Part shown: piece after piece, positions 11,368 through 21,904 of the stretch
Position numbering within the stretch: position 1 is the first letter of the stretch
How the letters are laid out: each line of letters opens with the position of its first letter
Assembly: GCF_902806685.2 (NCBI RefSeq)
Contig: NC_048553.1
Span: forward strand, 12,691,440-12,755,439
From: Maniola hyperantus
Taxonomy: Eukaryota; Arthropoda; Insecta; Lepidoptera; Nymphalidae
Direction of reading: 5' to 3'
DNA length: 64,000 nucleotides
Made by a program: the position numbers and the translations under genes
Notes under the pieces: model-generated
The model's input: the letters and a program-made list of their open reading frames with translations, nothing else
Databases searched by the model: none
Told to the model about the DNA's origin: nothing

Positions 11368-11608
11368 CTAGCTGATGCCCGCGATTTCGTCCGCGTGGAT
11401 TTACATTTTTCAAAATTCCGCGAGAACTGTTTGATTTTCCGGGATAAGAAGTAACCTATGTGTTAATTCAGGGTATAATCTATCCAAATTTCAGCCAAAT
11501 CCGTCCAGTAGTTTTCGTATGCGTACGAATTCACGGGCATTAGCTAGAGTTCCCACGGGATTTTTGAAAACCTAATTTCAAGCGGACGAAGTAGCGGGCA
11601 TCAGCTAG
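11368..11608. mobile_element. Composite of two inverted Helitron-like ends
   Basis: A minus-oriented copy begins CTAGCTGATGCCCGCGATTT. It is followed, at about 11,548, by a plus-oriented 3' end finishing CGGGCATCAGCTAG. Both outer boundaries are therefore CTAG ends in opposite orientation. Confidence 0.65.
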
Positions 11609-11680
11609 TAATAATATAAGTATGGAGTATGAACGCCTCATCGCATAAAATGAAACCACTTGCATCGATAAAATGAAACC

Positions 11681-12037
11681 AATGATATGAACCCTTCTTA
11701 TAGAGGTCAAAAATGATATGAACCTTCCTTGTAGAGGTCAAAAATGATATGAACCTTCCTTGTAGAGGTCAAAAATGATATGAACCTTCCTTGTAGAGGT
11801 CAAAAATGATATGAACCTTCCTTGTAATGTAGAGGTCAAAAATGATATGAACCTTCCTTGTTCCTTGTAGATGTCAAAAATGTTATGAACCTTTCTGAAC
11901 CTTCCTTGTAGATGTCAAAAATGATATGAACCTTCCTTGTTCCTTGTAGATGTCAAAAATGTTATGAACCTTTCTGAACCTTCCTTGTAGATGTCAAAAA
12001 TGATATGAACCTTCCTTGTAGAGGTCAAAAATGATAT
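11681..12037 (+). repeat. 31-bp minisatellite
   Basis: The unit AATGATATGAACCTTCCTTG plus TAGAGGTCAAA is repeated about eleven times. Middle units carry TTCCTTG insertions, a GAT-for-GAG change and a second-order duplication containing GTTATGAACCTTTCTGAACC. Confidence 0.9.
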
Positions 12038-12960
12038 TGGATATGTTTTACCGAGTATCAACCGTTCATATTCTAAATAAGTACATCTTAAACAGGCTTA
12101 ACTTTGAAATAGCGAGCTTTGTTCGGAAGATATCATAAGTAAAGAAAATAGCAACATTCCATTATCTAGCTAAAGGCTTTATTTCGGAGAAAATAAAACT
12201 TTTCTACCTAAATATAAAAGATAAAAAAGATAGAAATAATATTTATAAGACAAAACAATGTTACAGTGTTCTTAACTGAAAAGCTAAAACATTTTTGATG
12301 TGGGGACTTTTATTATGATTATATGATGATAACGCTAAAGCGCGTAAACCAGGCAGAGTTGACATTAACTAGTTATCTTACTGTAATCCAGTTTTTCGAT
12401 AGAATAAAATTCGTACTTTATTGTTCAGGAAAAATTACAGATTAACATATTTTAGTTAACGTTAACTTCAAAAGTTACTAGACTGCACCAACTGGATAAT
12501 TCTTTTCTTTTGTATTCGTTATTGTCAAAAAGATTTTTTTTGGATAATCCACGGAAAAAAGTACCAACATATAATATGTATCTAATAGAAATATTAACGT
12601 ACTAAATTTTCTCAAAATGGCCGACCAGTCTTCATAACCAATAAGTTACGTCCCTCCTTATTGAATAAGGGTGCGGTGCATTTTCTAAATAAAATAGTTT
12701 AATAATAGAGGCCATAGGGAAAATGCTCAGTAAAAATGCCTGGAAGCATCGTAAATTAAGTTTGCTATCGGTTTTCCTTTCGATATTATTAAGAGGGTTT
12801 TATCCGTAGCGCACTCCAAGCAAACGCAGTTTGACACTGACTTGAAATTTCTTAATACGTTTTAGGAACTTATAATATGTCTGAGGATTTCCAGATTTCC
12901 GTAAAAATAAAGTAAAGATTAGCATACAAATGTTAAAATCTGTGAAACAAGTTTTTCTGC
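12038..12960. other. Unassigned AT-rich stretch
   Basis: No supported gene, SINE head or Helitron terminus seen. Short frames here lack recognisable domains. Confidence 0.4.
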
Positions 12961-13988
12961 TTGCCCCGCACACACGCACAGCCCCTTTTTTCTCGTGAGG
13001 AAAATCCATCATGGATACCACCGGCCACGGGGCTGCACAGTGGTTATGTCGGACTCCTACCGACTAAAAACCTCACGAAGTTGCACCCCACCGCTAACGA
13101 CGGAGCGCAAGGGACCAACAAAGCCTCGTTACTCCGCCAGCGGATGTCCGCCACAGCAGACCCACCACTGGGGCACTACGTGGCCCCTAACACCGTCAGA
13201 GGCATGCCGGAGCCACAGCACGCCAACCAATCCGAGGACCACACTGTGAGCGACGGACCGCTACTTGTCCATCATCCACAGATCCTCACGAGGGCTAGGG
13301 TTTCTAGGGGACAACCCTCCACCTCCCATGGCCCCACCAACCTCTCGGTTATATGGGCCGAATCGCGGGAGGGCGTCCGTTCGGTACTTGCTCTTGGCAT
13401 TTTCCCGGGGCGCCTTCTTGACTCCCTACAAATTATTTTGTCTCTTCCTTGTCCCTTATGCTCACTCTCCCCCCTTGGGGGCTAGACGTCACTAATACAG
13501 CTGTGATCTCCGCTGCTGCTCCTCCGTGGTGCCGACCTGGCACCTGTACGCTCCGAGCTGCTTCGCCTCTTATGCCAATGGTGCGCGAATTCCCGTAGCC
13601 GGTTGTAGTTCCCCGCCGATGAGACGAGGTCCGTGTAGAAGACCGGCCCCGCTTCCCCGCGTACGATCCCATCCAACATCGTCACTCGCAAGTCCTCATA
13701 GAGGGGACACTCCCACAGCACATGGTGCCTATCCTCGTCGCCAAAGCCGCACTCGCACGCCGGGCTCAACGTCATCCTATGCAGGCGCGCCCGGAAACAG
13801 CCGTGTCCGATGAGGATCTGTGAGGTCTCGTAGTCCGGCGCGACCCAGGTGGCCTTCGTGAGGTGGCTAGGGTTTGCGGGGAGGGCTATTCTCTCTCCAC
13901 GTTCCCCATCCTCACCATCTCCCTCGCCCGTCACCAAACAGGCGAGAGCCCGGTGGGGCAGCCAGTGTTTGGATGGGTGATGAAACAC
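12961..13988 (-). pseudogene. R1/TRAS-type LINE remnant: ORF2 C-terminus and 3' UTR
   Basis: A minus-strand frame of 168 residues (13,482-13,988) carries a segment resembling the end of an RNase H-like region and a CCHC knuckle. Examples are QILIGHGCFRARLHRMTLSP at about 57-76, then C78-x-C80, H89 and C94 before PLYEDLR. This is the layout of the C-terminal tail of R1-clade LINE ORF2 (R1, TRAS, SART). The ~520 bases beyond the stop are its GC-rich 3' UTR. The reverse transcriptase and endonuclease are missing, so the copy is heavily 5'-truncated. A shorter copy lies at 1,247-1,527. Clade assignment is from motif style only. Confidence 0.7.
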
Positions 13989-14595
13989 TCATCACCAACC
14001 ACCCACCACAGCCATACCCTCCGCTCCTGTTTATTTAGAAATTGTGATTGTGAACACATGCCAACAACAAGTGTGAGTCATCATCTACTTTACCAGGGTA
14101 AAAATGGAATTCAATTTTTGTGATTTTTTTTAGAATTTTAATTTTGCGGTTCCATAGGAAAACTGTTTTATAATATTGTATGGAAAAGAATCATCGATTT
14201 AAATTATTCGCATCGCCACAGGAGAGGAAAGGAAAGCTTTCGCAGGAAAGAGAAAATTGAAGGGAAAACAATTTAACTTTTTAAATTATATTTACATCCA
14301 TGAGTTTATGGCGACGAAAAAATTATATTTCTGTCCTACGCAAATACAATATTACGAATTCATGAATGATATACCTACTTCGGGAGAGAACAAATTTATT
14401 CAAAGAAATTTTGAAAGTTGATTTCAATTTTCCAAGGATATTCGGGATTTAATGGCATTTAATTCCTTCCTTTTAACCCAAGTTAATACAACTGCGTGCT
14501 TTTTAATTTAAATTCTTTATGTTATTAAAGTTTCTAAAATATCAAATTGAGATCAATTTGGTATAAAGAGAGAGCCAGCGCGTGCCAGACTTTCA
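13989..14595. other. Unassigned stretch ending in a shared flank
   Basis: Mostly AT-rich with no gene. The last ~40 bases (TATAAAGAGAGAGCCAGCGC) also flank the Helitron at 34,009-34,240 in inverted orientation. Confidence 0.4.
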
Positions 14596-14818
14596 TCTAA
14601 ATATATAAAAGGAAAAGGTGACTGACTGACTGACTGACTAATCTATCAACGCACAGCTCAAACTACTGGACGGATCGGGCTGAAATTTGGCATGCAGATA
14701 GCTATTATGACGTAGGCATCCGCTAAGAAAGGATTTTTGAAAATTCAACTCCTAAGGGGGTGAAATAGGGTTTTGAAATTTTGTAGTCCACGCGGACGAA
14801 GTCGCGAGCATAAGCTAG
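14596..14818 (+). mobile_element. Helitron-like repeat, family B, complete
   Basis: TCTAAATATATAAAAGGAAA at the left, GAGCATAAGCTAG then T at the right. The preceding base is A, consistent with A/T insertion. Its flanks match those of 34,009-34,240. Confidence 0.85.
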
Positions 14819-14869
14819 TTATTTTATAAAAGCTGAAATTTCTCTGCGTACTGTCCCCAGCACTTGAAG

Positions 14870-14958
14870 GAACGTTTGTTTGGGTGTTTGTTTGTTTGGG
14901 TGTTTGTTTGTTTGGGTGTTTGTTTGTTTGGGTGTTTGTTTGTTTGGGTGTTTGTTTG
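14870..14958 (+). repeat. 16-bp tandem repeat
   Basis: Units of TGTTTGTTTGTTTGGG repeat about five times. Hydrophobic Cys/Val/Phe/Gly frames across it are artefacts of the repeat. Confidence 0.85.
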
Positions 14959-15009
14959 GATCATTGTGGCTTTGGAAGATACCGCTATCTTTCAGCTATT
15001 ATAAAATCA

Positions 15010-15229
15010 CTAGCTTATGCCCGCGACTTCGTCCGCGTGGACTACACAAATTTCAAACCCCTATTTTACCCCCTTGGGGGTTGAATTTTTAAAAATCCTT
15101 TCTTAGCGGATGTCTACGTCATAATAGCTATCTGCATGCCAAATTTCAGCCCGATCCGTCCAGTAGTTTGAGCTCTGCGTTGATAGATCAGTCAGTCAGT
15201 CAGTCACCTTATCATTTTATATAATTAGA
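15010..15229 (-). mobile_element. Helitron-like repeat, family B, complete
   Basis: CTAGCTTATGCCCGCGACTT at one end, GTCAGTCAGTCACC and TATATAATTAGA at the other. Flanking bases fit A/T insertion. Confidence 0.8.
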
Positions 15230-15231
15230 TT

Positions 15232-15560
15232 TGTTCATGAACACATTTTTTTGTGATGTAACCACAAATTCACGGTTTCAGATTTATCCCCTTACGTGTG
15301 CTATAAGACCTACCTATCTGCCAAATTTCATGATTCTAGGTTAACGGGTAGTGGTACCCAACAGAATTACGGCAGGTACGGGACCTTAAAAAAGGTAAAG
15401 GTAAAGGCCTGTGTCCTATTCGGGAGGTCTGGGGTTTGATCCCGGGCACACACCTCCAGCCTCTAGGACTTATGTGAAGGAAAACGTTGGGAGAAAACCT
15501 CCAAGCCTGAGAATTCTCCATAATGGATTCATTTGCCTAACCAGCAGCGATTGACTGACA
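15232..15560. repeat. Type C fragment followed by SINE S2-like fragment
   Basis: Bases 15,232-15,360 hold the ACAAATTCACGGTTTCAGAT part of repeat C in minus orientation. Bases ~15,405-15,560 hold a B-box-like GGTTTGATCCCGGGCACACA and the body AGGAAAACGTTGGGAGAAAA of family S2. Both are degenerate. Confidence 0.5.
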
Positions 15561-15679
15561 TATGGCTGCGTTGCCACTGTATCCTCAAACATAAAACCTT
15601 AAAATGTTGTTTTATGTGTACTTATGACTAATTCTAAATAATAATATAATAATAATATAACAATTAATTTTTGTTTCAG

Positions 15680-15711
15680 GTGGATGGAGATGTTCAGCAT
15701 AATGTAGAAAT
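15680..15711 (+). CDS. Candidate 32-nt micro-exon
   Basis: A strong acceptor (AATTTTTGTTTCAG) precedes it and a good donor (GTAAGC) follows at 15,712. One frame reads VDGDVQHNVE and leaves two bases of the next codon. Entered in phase 0 this frame is compatible with the candidate exon at 1-31, but nothing proves they join. Such short acceptor-donor pairs also arise by chance. No protein family recognised. Confidence 0.25.
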
Positions 15712-15810
15712 GTAAGCGATTTTAACAGAACTATAAAAAAGGTGTTTTATATTTGGCTTGTCATATTCACTAAACGGTGCAGGCCTAGTGGTTAACACAT
15801 CAGCCTATTT

Positions 15811-16250
15811 TTTTTAGGGTTCCGTACCTCAAAAGGGAAAAACGGAACCCTTATAGGATCACTTTGTTGTCTGTCTATCTGTCTGTTTGTCTGTCAAGAA
15901 ACCTACAGGGTACTTCCCGTTGACCTAGAATCATGAAATTTGGCAGTTAGGTAGATCTTATAGCTGACATTTGGGGAAAAATCTGAAAACCGTGAATTTA
16001 GGGTTAGATCACACAAAAAAAAAATTAATTGTGGTCGTGAACTAATAATTAGTATTTTCAACTTTCGAAGTGAGTGACTATATCAAGTGGGGTATCATAT
16101 GAAAGGGCTTCACCTGTATATTCAAAAACAGATTTTTATTTATTTTTATGAATCATAGTTTTTGATTTATCGTGCAAAATGTCGAAAAAATGCGACTGTA
16201 CTACGGAACCCTCATAGCGCGAGCCTGACTCGCACTTGGCTGGTTTTTTT
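15811..16250 (+). repeat. Type C lepidopteran repeat, near complete
   Basis: It starts TTTTTAGGGTTCCGTACCTC and ends GCCTGACTCGCACTTGGCTG plus a T-run. Between them are a GTCT microsatellite, TGACCTAGAATCATGAAATT and GTGGGGTATCATATGAAAGG. It contains the inverted motif GGGTTCCGTA/TACGGAACCC at its ends. Its transposon class could not be determined from the sequence. Confidence 0.8.
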
Positions 16251-16256
16251 ATTTTA

Positions 16257-16325
16257 ATTCAGAGACAAGTTAGCCCTTGACTGCAATCTAAGTCATGATG
16301 CAGTCTAAGATCGTCTACAAATTAT
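16257..16325 (-). mobile_element. SINE S3, 3' fragment
   Basis: ACAAGTTAGCCCTTGACTGC and GATGATGCAGTCT-type sequence match the 3' part of the S3 family. Confidence 0.55.
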
Positions 16326-16392
16326 ATAATTATGGCCATTTCTAAATGCAATGTTATAAACGTCAAACTCTTCTGTGCTGTATAATACACTT

Positions 16393-16538
16393 CATTTTGA
16401 GAAAGGACTTGCCATATTTGCTCTGCGTGTCAACTGTCAGGTCAAAAGTACGGTTTGCCCTTAGATTAAGGACTAAAGTAGTACTTTTGCCATGACAGTT
16501 GGCACGGAGCAAATAATGGCGATTCCTTTCTCAAAATG
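16393..16538. mobile_element. Foldback MITE
   Basis: CATTTTGAGAAAGGACTTGC pairs with the inverted GCGATTCCTTTCTCAAAATG, and pairing continues inward through AACTGTCAGG and AAAAGTAC. A third copy of the terminus (ACATTTTGAGAAAGGA) lies just outside, at about 16,544. Confidence 0.7.
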
Positions 16539-16616
16539 TTGCATACATTTTGAGAAAGGAATCTTTATAAAGGAATATTACTTAGTGAAATGTTAATTAC
16601 TGCCCTTAATAAAAAT

Positions 16617-16667
16617 GATTACAGAAATTTTGATTTGTGACCCACAAATCAAAAGGGTAAATTTCTG
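16617..16667. repeat. Small hairpin
   Basis: ACAGAAATTTTGATTTGTG pairs imperfectly with CACAAATCAAAAGGGTAAAT and TTTCTGTAA. No associated gene seen. Confidence 0.5.
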
Positions 16668-17296
16668 TAACCAACTTATCCAAGTACCCTTGGACCCCTG
16701 AACAATTAGCCCCCCATCCGAGGGTCCCAGAGAATGGAGCCGCAAAAACTCCAAATTACTTATGTTTGGTGAACTACTGACGGACTTAATTAGGGAAAGT
16801 TACCCCAAATGCCCAGTTTTTACCCTCCCCTTTGATAGAACACCCCAAAATGAGTTTCACTAAATGTGTTCTATGTTTTCTATGTTTTGTCCATACAAAA
16901 CTATTTCTATAGTTACCTATTAATTCGTTTTCAACCTATATTTCTTTATATATTTTCATGCGGCGTGATCGACGGACAAACCGACAAATAAACACACTTT
17001 CGTATTTATTGTATTATCGTCCCACAGACCAACTTCTATAGAGTCTAATAGCCGGACACCATCGAACGCCAAGTTTAGGCAGTTGCTTAGTATAAAAGTC
17101 GGCCCACGCCCGTTCGGTACCCTCTTTCCGCACATTGTCTTGATTACTTGACTTTTCGGTCACCAATCACAACAATGCATTCCCCCTGTCCCCCGTCAAC
17201 ATTTTATGATTTTGTTTTCATGCAAAACCTTGTATATGCGCACTCTTGAGGTTTAATTCACTGAGGATCGTCCCAATCAAGAGACACGTCAAGCTT

Positions 17297-17746
17297 AGGC
17301 AGTGTTCCAACCGCCGACGATGAACGAGAAACGAGTAGAACTAGAAACTTAAACGAGTTGGCGATCAGCGGGAAGCGAGTGTGTAGTTTTGATAGTTTTG
17401 TCGCCGGGCTATAAGCGAGTGTGCAAGTGCGACGAGTGATTACTCGCGCCATTCGCCCGCGGTCGCTCAGTCCTGTGCAAACCTGCGCGCGCGTTACACG
17501 TGTTCAAGCGAGCTAGCATCGCTGAACGAATATCGCTGAGCTAGTTTATTTTTGAAAGCTCGTCGCTCAGCGACAAAACTAGTAAAGCGAGTCGTCGCCG
17601 GCAGTGTGAACAGTCAGAGAGCAACTTTTGATATAAGTATGCATCTCTTTCGTTTACACGGAATGTACATTTATTGTGCGTTTCTTGCGAGAGAAAATCG
17701 CCGATATAGTTAGTCGTTTTCTCGCCGGGCAGTCGGACCACTGCCT
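17297..17746. mobile_element. MITE with AGGCAGTG terminal inverted repeats
   Basis: The left end AGGCAGTGTTCCAACCGCC and the right end GGCAGTCGGACCACTGCCT are imperfect inverted repeats. The interior is rich in CGCTGAGC/AGCGAG-like motifs. Two short minus-strand frames inside are accidental. No certain target-site duplication was found, so the superfamily is open. Confidence 0.6.
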
Positions 17747-18096
17747 ATTCCGCTGAAAAAAATTCAGTCTCAATCAATTAATTGAATAATATTATGTAAA
17801 TATCACAAAATGAATATCGATAAGGTTGTCATCGAAACTTGAATAAAATTGGTCATCATTTTTCGTCCTAATAAACTTCGGATTTCCGATCTGTTGAATA
17901 TTGAACGAGGGGAATAAATTTTCTATAACACCGGTAGTTGGGGAATCGTCGCGTTTGCCCAAATTGGTAATTTACATTTGGAATTACTGAACTCTGCAAG
18001 TAATTGGCCGGTTTCGACGGTCCCATTGAATGCGAAATTTAATTGTTTATTGACTGACTGATGATGTGTATTGGACATCATTTGCAATTCCGTGGG
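17747..18096. other. Unassigned AT-rich stretch
   Basis: No gene or known repeat recognised. Confidence 0.4.
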
Positions 18097-18267
18097 TACT
18101 TGTTGGAATTAAAGCTTCGATAGTTTAATGGTATATATTGTGTGGAAAAGTGAGTAGGTATTTTTAAATCATCAACCGATAGACGTCCACTGCTGGACAT
18201 AGGTCTCTTGTAGGGACTTCCAGACGCCACGGTCTTGTGCCGACGCCATCCAACGGCTACCTGCGAC
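18097..18267 (+). repeat. Direct repeat, first copy
   Basis: TTGGAATTAAAGCTTCGATA through AACGGCTACCTGCGAC recurs at 19,029-19,211 with few differences. Its right half is the minus-strand C-terminal end of an RTE-type LINE. Confidence 0.8.
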
Positions 18268-18640
18268 TAAAGATGGGCGTTATTGGCTATTTACGGCAAC
18301 GGTTAATCAACAGTTACTTAGTTTCAATACCGATATTGTTAACCGTTGCCGAATATCGGTATCAGAGTTGTGTTTCAACTAATTTAATATGCGCAACGCG
18401 CAGCGGTTTCCGTAGTAGTAACTAAGCTAGCTGCCGTATCAATACCGTCTGTATAGCTAGCGCGCGCATATTCACTAAAATAAAACCAATTTTACTTTCA
18501 TGAATATCGTGAAGTAATCACAACCTTAAGTTCATAGCAGTAAAGTTTAATTTGATCATTGACATAGGTCAAACTATAGTGGACGCCTGCACGAATAGTT
18601 TGCCACAGTCCAGTTAACCAAAAACATTTCATGAAGATTG

Positions 18641-18771
18641 ATAAACCAAAGAGGACCTTATCTCTATTACTCTAAGGCTAACTGTATTTAGATTGACAGA
18701 TCAAAGTGTAATGGACAAGTACTTGTACAGTTAAGCCTTAGTGTAATAGAGATAAGGTCGGCTTTGGTTTA
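18641..18771. mobile_element. Foldback sequence, probable MITE core
   Basis: TAAACCAAAGAGGACCTTAT and TCTATTACTCTAAGGCTAAC are mirrored by GTTAAGCCTTAGTGTAATAG and AAGGTCGGCTTTGGTTTA. It lies between the two direct repeats, with other inverted motifs (GGCTATTTACGG, CCGGTAGCC) around it, suggesting one larger palindromic element at about 18,268-19,028. Confidence 0.55.
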
Positions 18772-19028
18772 CCAAGTTCTTAGTTACTAAGCCGGTAGCC
18801 AATAACCGCTCCTTCTCAGCTTTCAGTGAAAGAAAGAAAGAGAAGGCATAATTATTGCGTTTCTAGTTACCAAAAAACCAAACAATGCAGTTGCAAGTTG
18901 GCAGTATTGCGTTGTCAGGTGGTTCGTCATAGATGATAACTGAAAACCGTTGCTAGCTACGACAATAACGCTACGGTACGCTATAGGCACGGCAGCGGTT
19001 TTCAGTTAAGTTAATAGCGGACACATGT

Positions 19029-19211
19029 CTAGTACTTGTTGGAATTAAAGCTTCGATAGTTTAATGGTATATATTGTGTGAAAAAGTGAGTATTTTTAAA
19101 TCATCATCATTATCATTAACCGATAGACGTCCACTGCTGGACATAGGTCTCTTGTAGGGACTTCCAGACGCCACGGTCTTGCGCCGACGCAATCCAACGG
19201 CTACCTGCGAC
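19029..19211 (+). repeat. Direct repeat, second copy
   Basis: Matches 18,097-18,267, with an extra TCATCATTATCAT expansion just before the RTE-derived part. Confidence 0.8.
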
Positions 19212-19410
19212 ACGTCTGATGTCGACTGTCCACCTAGTGGGGGGGTCTTCCAACACTGCGTCTTGCGGTGCGAGGTCTCCCCCCCCCCCCCCTTCCAGGT
19301 GGACAGACGACATCAAACGAGTCGCAGGGAGCCGCTGGATTCAGACGACGCAAGACCGTGATATGTGGAAGTCCCTACAAGAGACCTATGTCCAGCAGTG
19401 GGCAACTGAG
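19107..19410. pseudogene. Inverted pair of RTE-type LINE 3' ends
   Basis: The minus strand from 19,288 down encodes PPTRWTVDIRRVAGSRW and WKSLQETYVQQWTSIG, the usual end of lepidopteran RTE ORF2. The plus strand from about 19,291 encodes the same end again (KRVAGSRWIQTTQDRDMWKS). The two halves meet at runs of G (about 19,239-19,246) and C (about 19,278-19,291). Neither half holds catalytic domains. Confidence 0.75.
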
Positions 19411-19650
19411 AGGAAGAGAATCTCGTTTATTTTTTATGACGGTTCAAAATACTATTCAAACAAATTAACTCCTGAAAAGTAGAGTGTATTAATATTTAAG
19501 CGTTTGTTGAAACAACAATGTTGGGTTGAGTTGGTTTTTCTTATTCAAATTTCATGTTTTTCTTATAACGAGGCCACTGATTTTAACTTGCCATTTTACT
19601 CCGGAAATCGGAGAGTTTCCTCGAGATTTTTGAAAACCACAAGTAAGTAG

Positions 19651-19985
19651 GAGACCTCCCTGGATGACGCAGTGGTTAGCGCTGTGGTCTTATTAGTGGG
19701 AGGTGCCGGGTTCAATTCCCGGAAGGGGTTTGGAATTTTATAATATCTAAATTTTTGGTCTGGTCTGGTAGGAGACTTTGGCCGTGGCTATTACCACCTA
19801 CCGGCAAAGCCGTGCCGCCAAGCGATTTAGCGTTCCCTTACGATGCCGTCTAGAAACCAAAGGTGTATGGGTTTAATAAAAACTGCCATACTCCTAGACT
19901 AGCCCGCTTCCTACTTAGACTGCATCATCACTTACCACCAGATGAGATTGTAGTCGAGGGCTATAACTTGTATCAGAATTTAAAA
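19651..19985 (+). mobile_element. tRNA-derived SINE, family S3, near full length
   Basis: The head has GACGCAGTGGTTAGCGCTGT and the B-box-like GCCGGGTTCAATTCCCGG. The body has GGCAAAGCCGTGCCGCCAAG, and the tail has ACTTACCACCAGATGAGATT and ACTTGTATCAGAATT plus an A-run. It is transcribed in its source form by RNA polymerase III and depends on LINE enzymes; it has no coding capacity. Confidence 0.8.
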
Positions 19986-20634
19986 AAAAGATACTTATCT
20001 GAAATCAGGCAGCTAGGTCACGAAGTTATCTATGAAAATATATAATTTTATTACTTATATACATTAAAACAATAGATTAAACTTAAGCCTTACCTTTTCA
20101 ATACCTATTCGTAATAACAAAGGCTCGGCAAAGTTCGCCGTTATGAAAACTTAAACATTGCTCGCAAAGGAATTACAACGAACAGAAATTGAGTTTTAAT
20201 GAAGAAACCAAAGCGAATAGTTTGCTTTTATTTCTAAAAGAACTTGGCCCTGTCATAACAATCCCTTAGTATACATTTTTGTTTAAGTTAACAGTTTTAC
20301 ATTTAGTTAAACAAGATGATCAACTTGAGTAGAATTTACCCTTGGAAGGGTTCCGTACCATAAACATGTTCTACGTTACAATATTTCGTAGAGCGTTATC
20401 TCTGTCGTTGAGACCGACAAAATGTCACAGAGGTATGAATGACAGAGACAACGTTCTACAAAGCCGAAATCTCATTTTAAACATCTATGTACAATATTTC
20501 TTGCCGGCTAGTGTAGAACTTTTCGGTACCTTGACACTTTGGAAGATATATTGTCTCATAAATAGGTAAAATAGTTGTTTGTATTGATGCCTGCTATTGA
20601 TTAAAACAGGTTTTATGCGTGACTGCTATTTTGA
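19986..20634. other. Mostly unassigned, with an inverted-motif repeat
   Basis: Bases ~20,385-20,460 contain GAGCGTTATCTCTGTCGTTG and AATGACAGAGACAACGTTCT, an inverted pair that recurs near 36,435-36,510. No gene found. Confidence 0.45.
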
Positions 20635-21057
20635 AAAACCGGCGAAGTGCGAGTCAGGCTCGCGCAATGAGGGTTCCGTACTACAGTCGTATTTTTTCGA
20701 CATTTTGCACTATAATTCAAAAACTATGATGCATAAAAATAAATAAAAATCTGTTTTAGAATGAACAGGTGAAGACCTTTCATATGATACCCCACTTGAT
20801 ATAGTCACTCACTTCGAAAGTTGAAAATACTAATTATTAGTTCATGACCACAATTTAATTTTTTTTGTGTGATCTAACCCTAAATTCACGGTTTTCAGAT
20901 TTTGCCCCAAATGTCAGCTATAAGATCTACCTACCTGCCAAATTTCATGATTCTAGGTCAACGAGAAGTACCCTGTAGGTTTCTTGACAGACAGACAGAC
21001 AACAAAGTGATCCTATAAGGGTTCCATTTTTCCTTTTGAGGTACGGAACCCTAAAAA
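20635..21057 (-). repeat. Type C lepidopteran repeat, near complete
   Basis: Runs AAAACCGGCGAAGTGCGAGT to GAGGTACGGAACCCTAAAAA. Contains ACCCCACTTGATATAGTCAC and a GACA microsatellite. Confidence 0.8.
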
Positions 21058-21479
21058 TGAAGCGGACTACTAGGTAGGCCGAAATCTTCAAAACCCTCTA
21101 TTAATTTGCGGTAATGTAGGCGAGTTTGTATAGGTTGTTTCTCCATCAAAGGAGGCCTACTTACCCCATGGTTCATTGATCAAAGCGATAAAAGGCTGCC
21201 CACTTACGGACTCTGTCGATGTTTCGATTAAATTTTCATGTAATAGTGAAGCCACACGAATCACGATGCGTTGCGTCGCAGTTTTAGAACCTATTTATTC
21301 AAAGTCGGTTAGATATAATACAACATTTTTATACATTGAAGTGGCTGAAAATGGCTTTGAACATCAGCCTGCCACGTTTCAGCGCAAATGACTTTCCAAG
21401 GCCGATGTATAAGTGCTTAAGTCGTGTAAAATCTAGGTTACGTAGAACGTAGGTGCCTATAATCTAACTTCATATTGAA

Positions 21480-21728
21480 GCTGGGATAGCATAGTAGTTC
21501 AGATGTCCGCCTCCTATCTGGGAGTTTGGGGGTTCAATCCCATTTTTTTTGTTAATAAAAAGAATATTGACCAAGTTTATCATGATGACTAATATTCCCC
21601 TTTCCCGTCCAACTAAGCGTAAAACTTGTGCTAGGCGTAGGTACGACAATATCAACGGGTGGGGTTTGAACTTGTGACCTTTCGGATTTCAGTCCACTCC
21701 TTTAACCGTTGAGCTATCGAGGCTCTAC
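21480..21728. mobile_element. SINE S2 head (+) followed by SINE S1 (-)
   Basis: Bases 21,480-21,545 hold GATAGCATAGTAGTTCAGAT and TTGGGGGTTCAATCCC. Bases ~21,590-21,728 are a minus-oriented S1 copy with ACGGGTGGGGTTTGAAC-type and CGTTGAGCTATCGAGGCTCT sequence. The loop between the A and B boxes of S1 reads TTTCAGTCCA on this strand. Confidence 0.65.
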
Positions 21729-21904
21729 TTTCAGAGCTATGTGCGTTTTATGCGTATAAATATAGTAGTGATTACAGGTTTCAAAGTTACAGGCATTATA
21801 CCTTGTTTATTTTTTAATAAAATCCTGTAATAAAAACACAGATAGACAGACATACCGGATAAGGGTTCTTTGTTTTTCTACGGTACCCTAAAAAGCTCCA
21901 TTAG

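Noticed and set aside
11681..12037. CRISPR-like array
   Set aside because: Units are contiguous tandem copies without unique spacers, in an animal genome.
17258..17741. Two minus-strand short ORFs
   Set aside because: Both lie wholly or largely in the AGGCAGTG MITE and show no domain.
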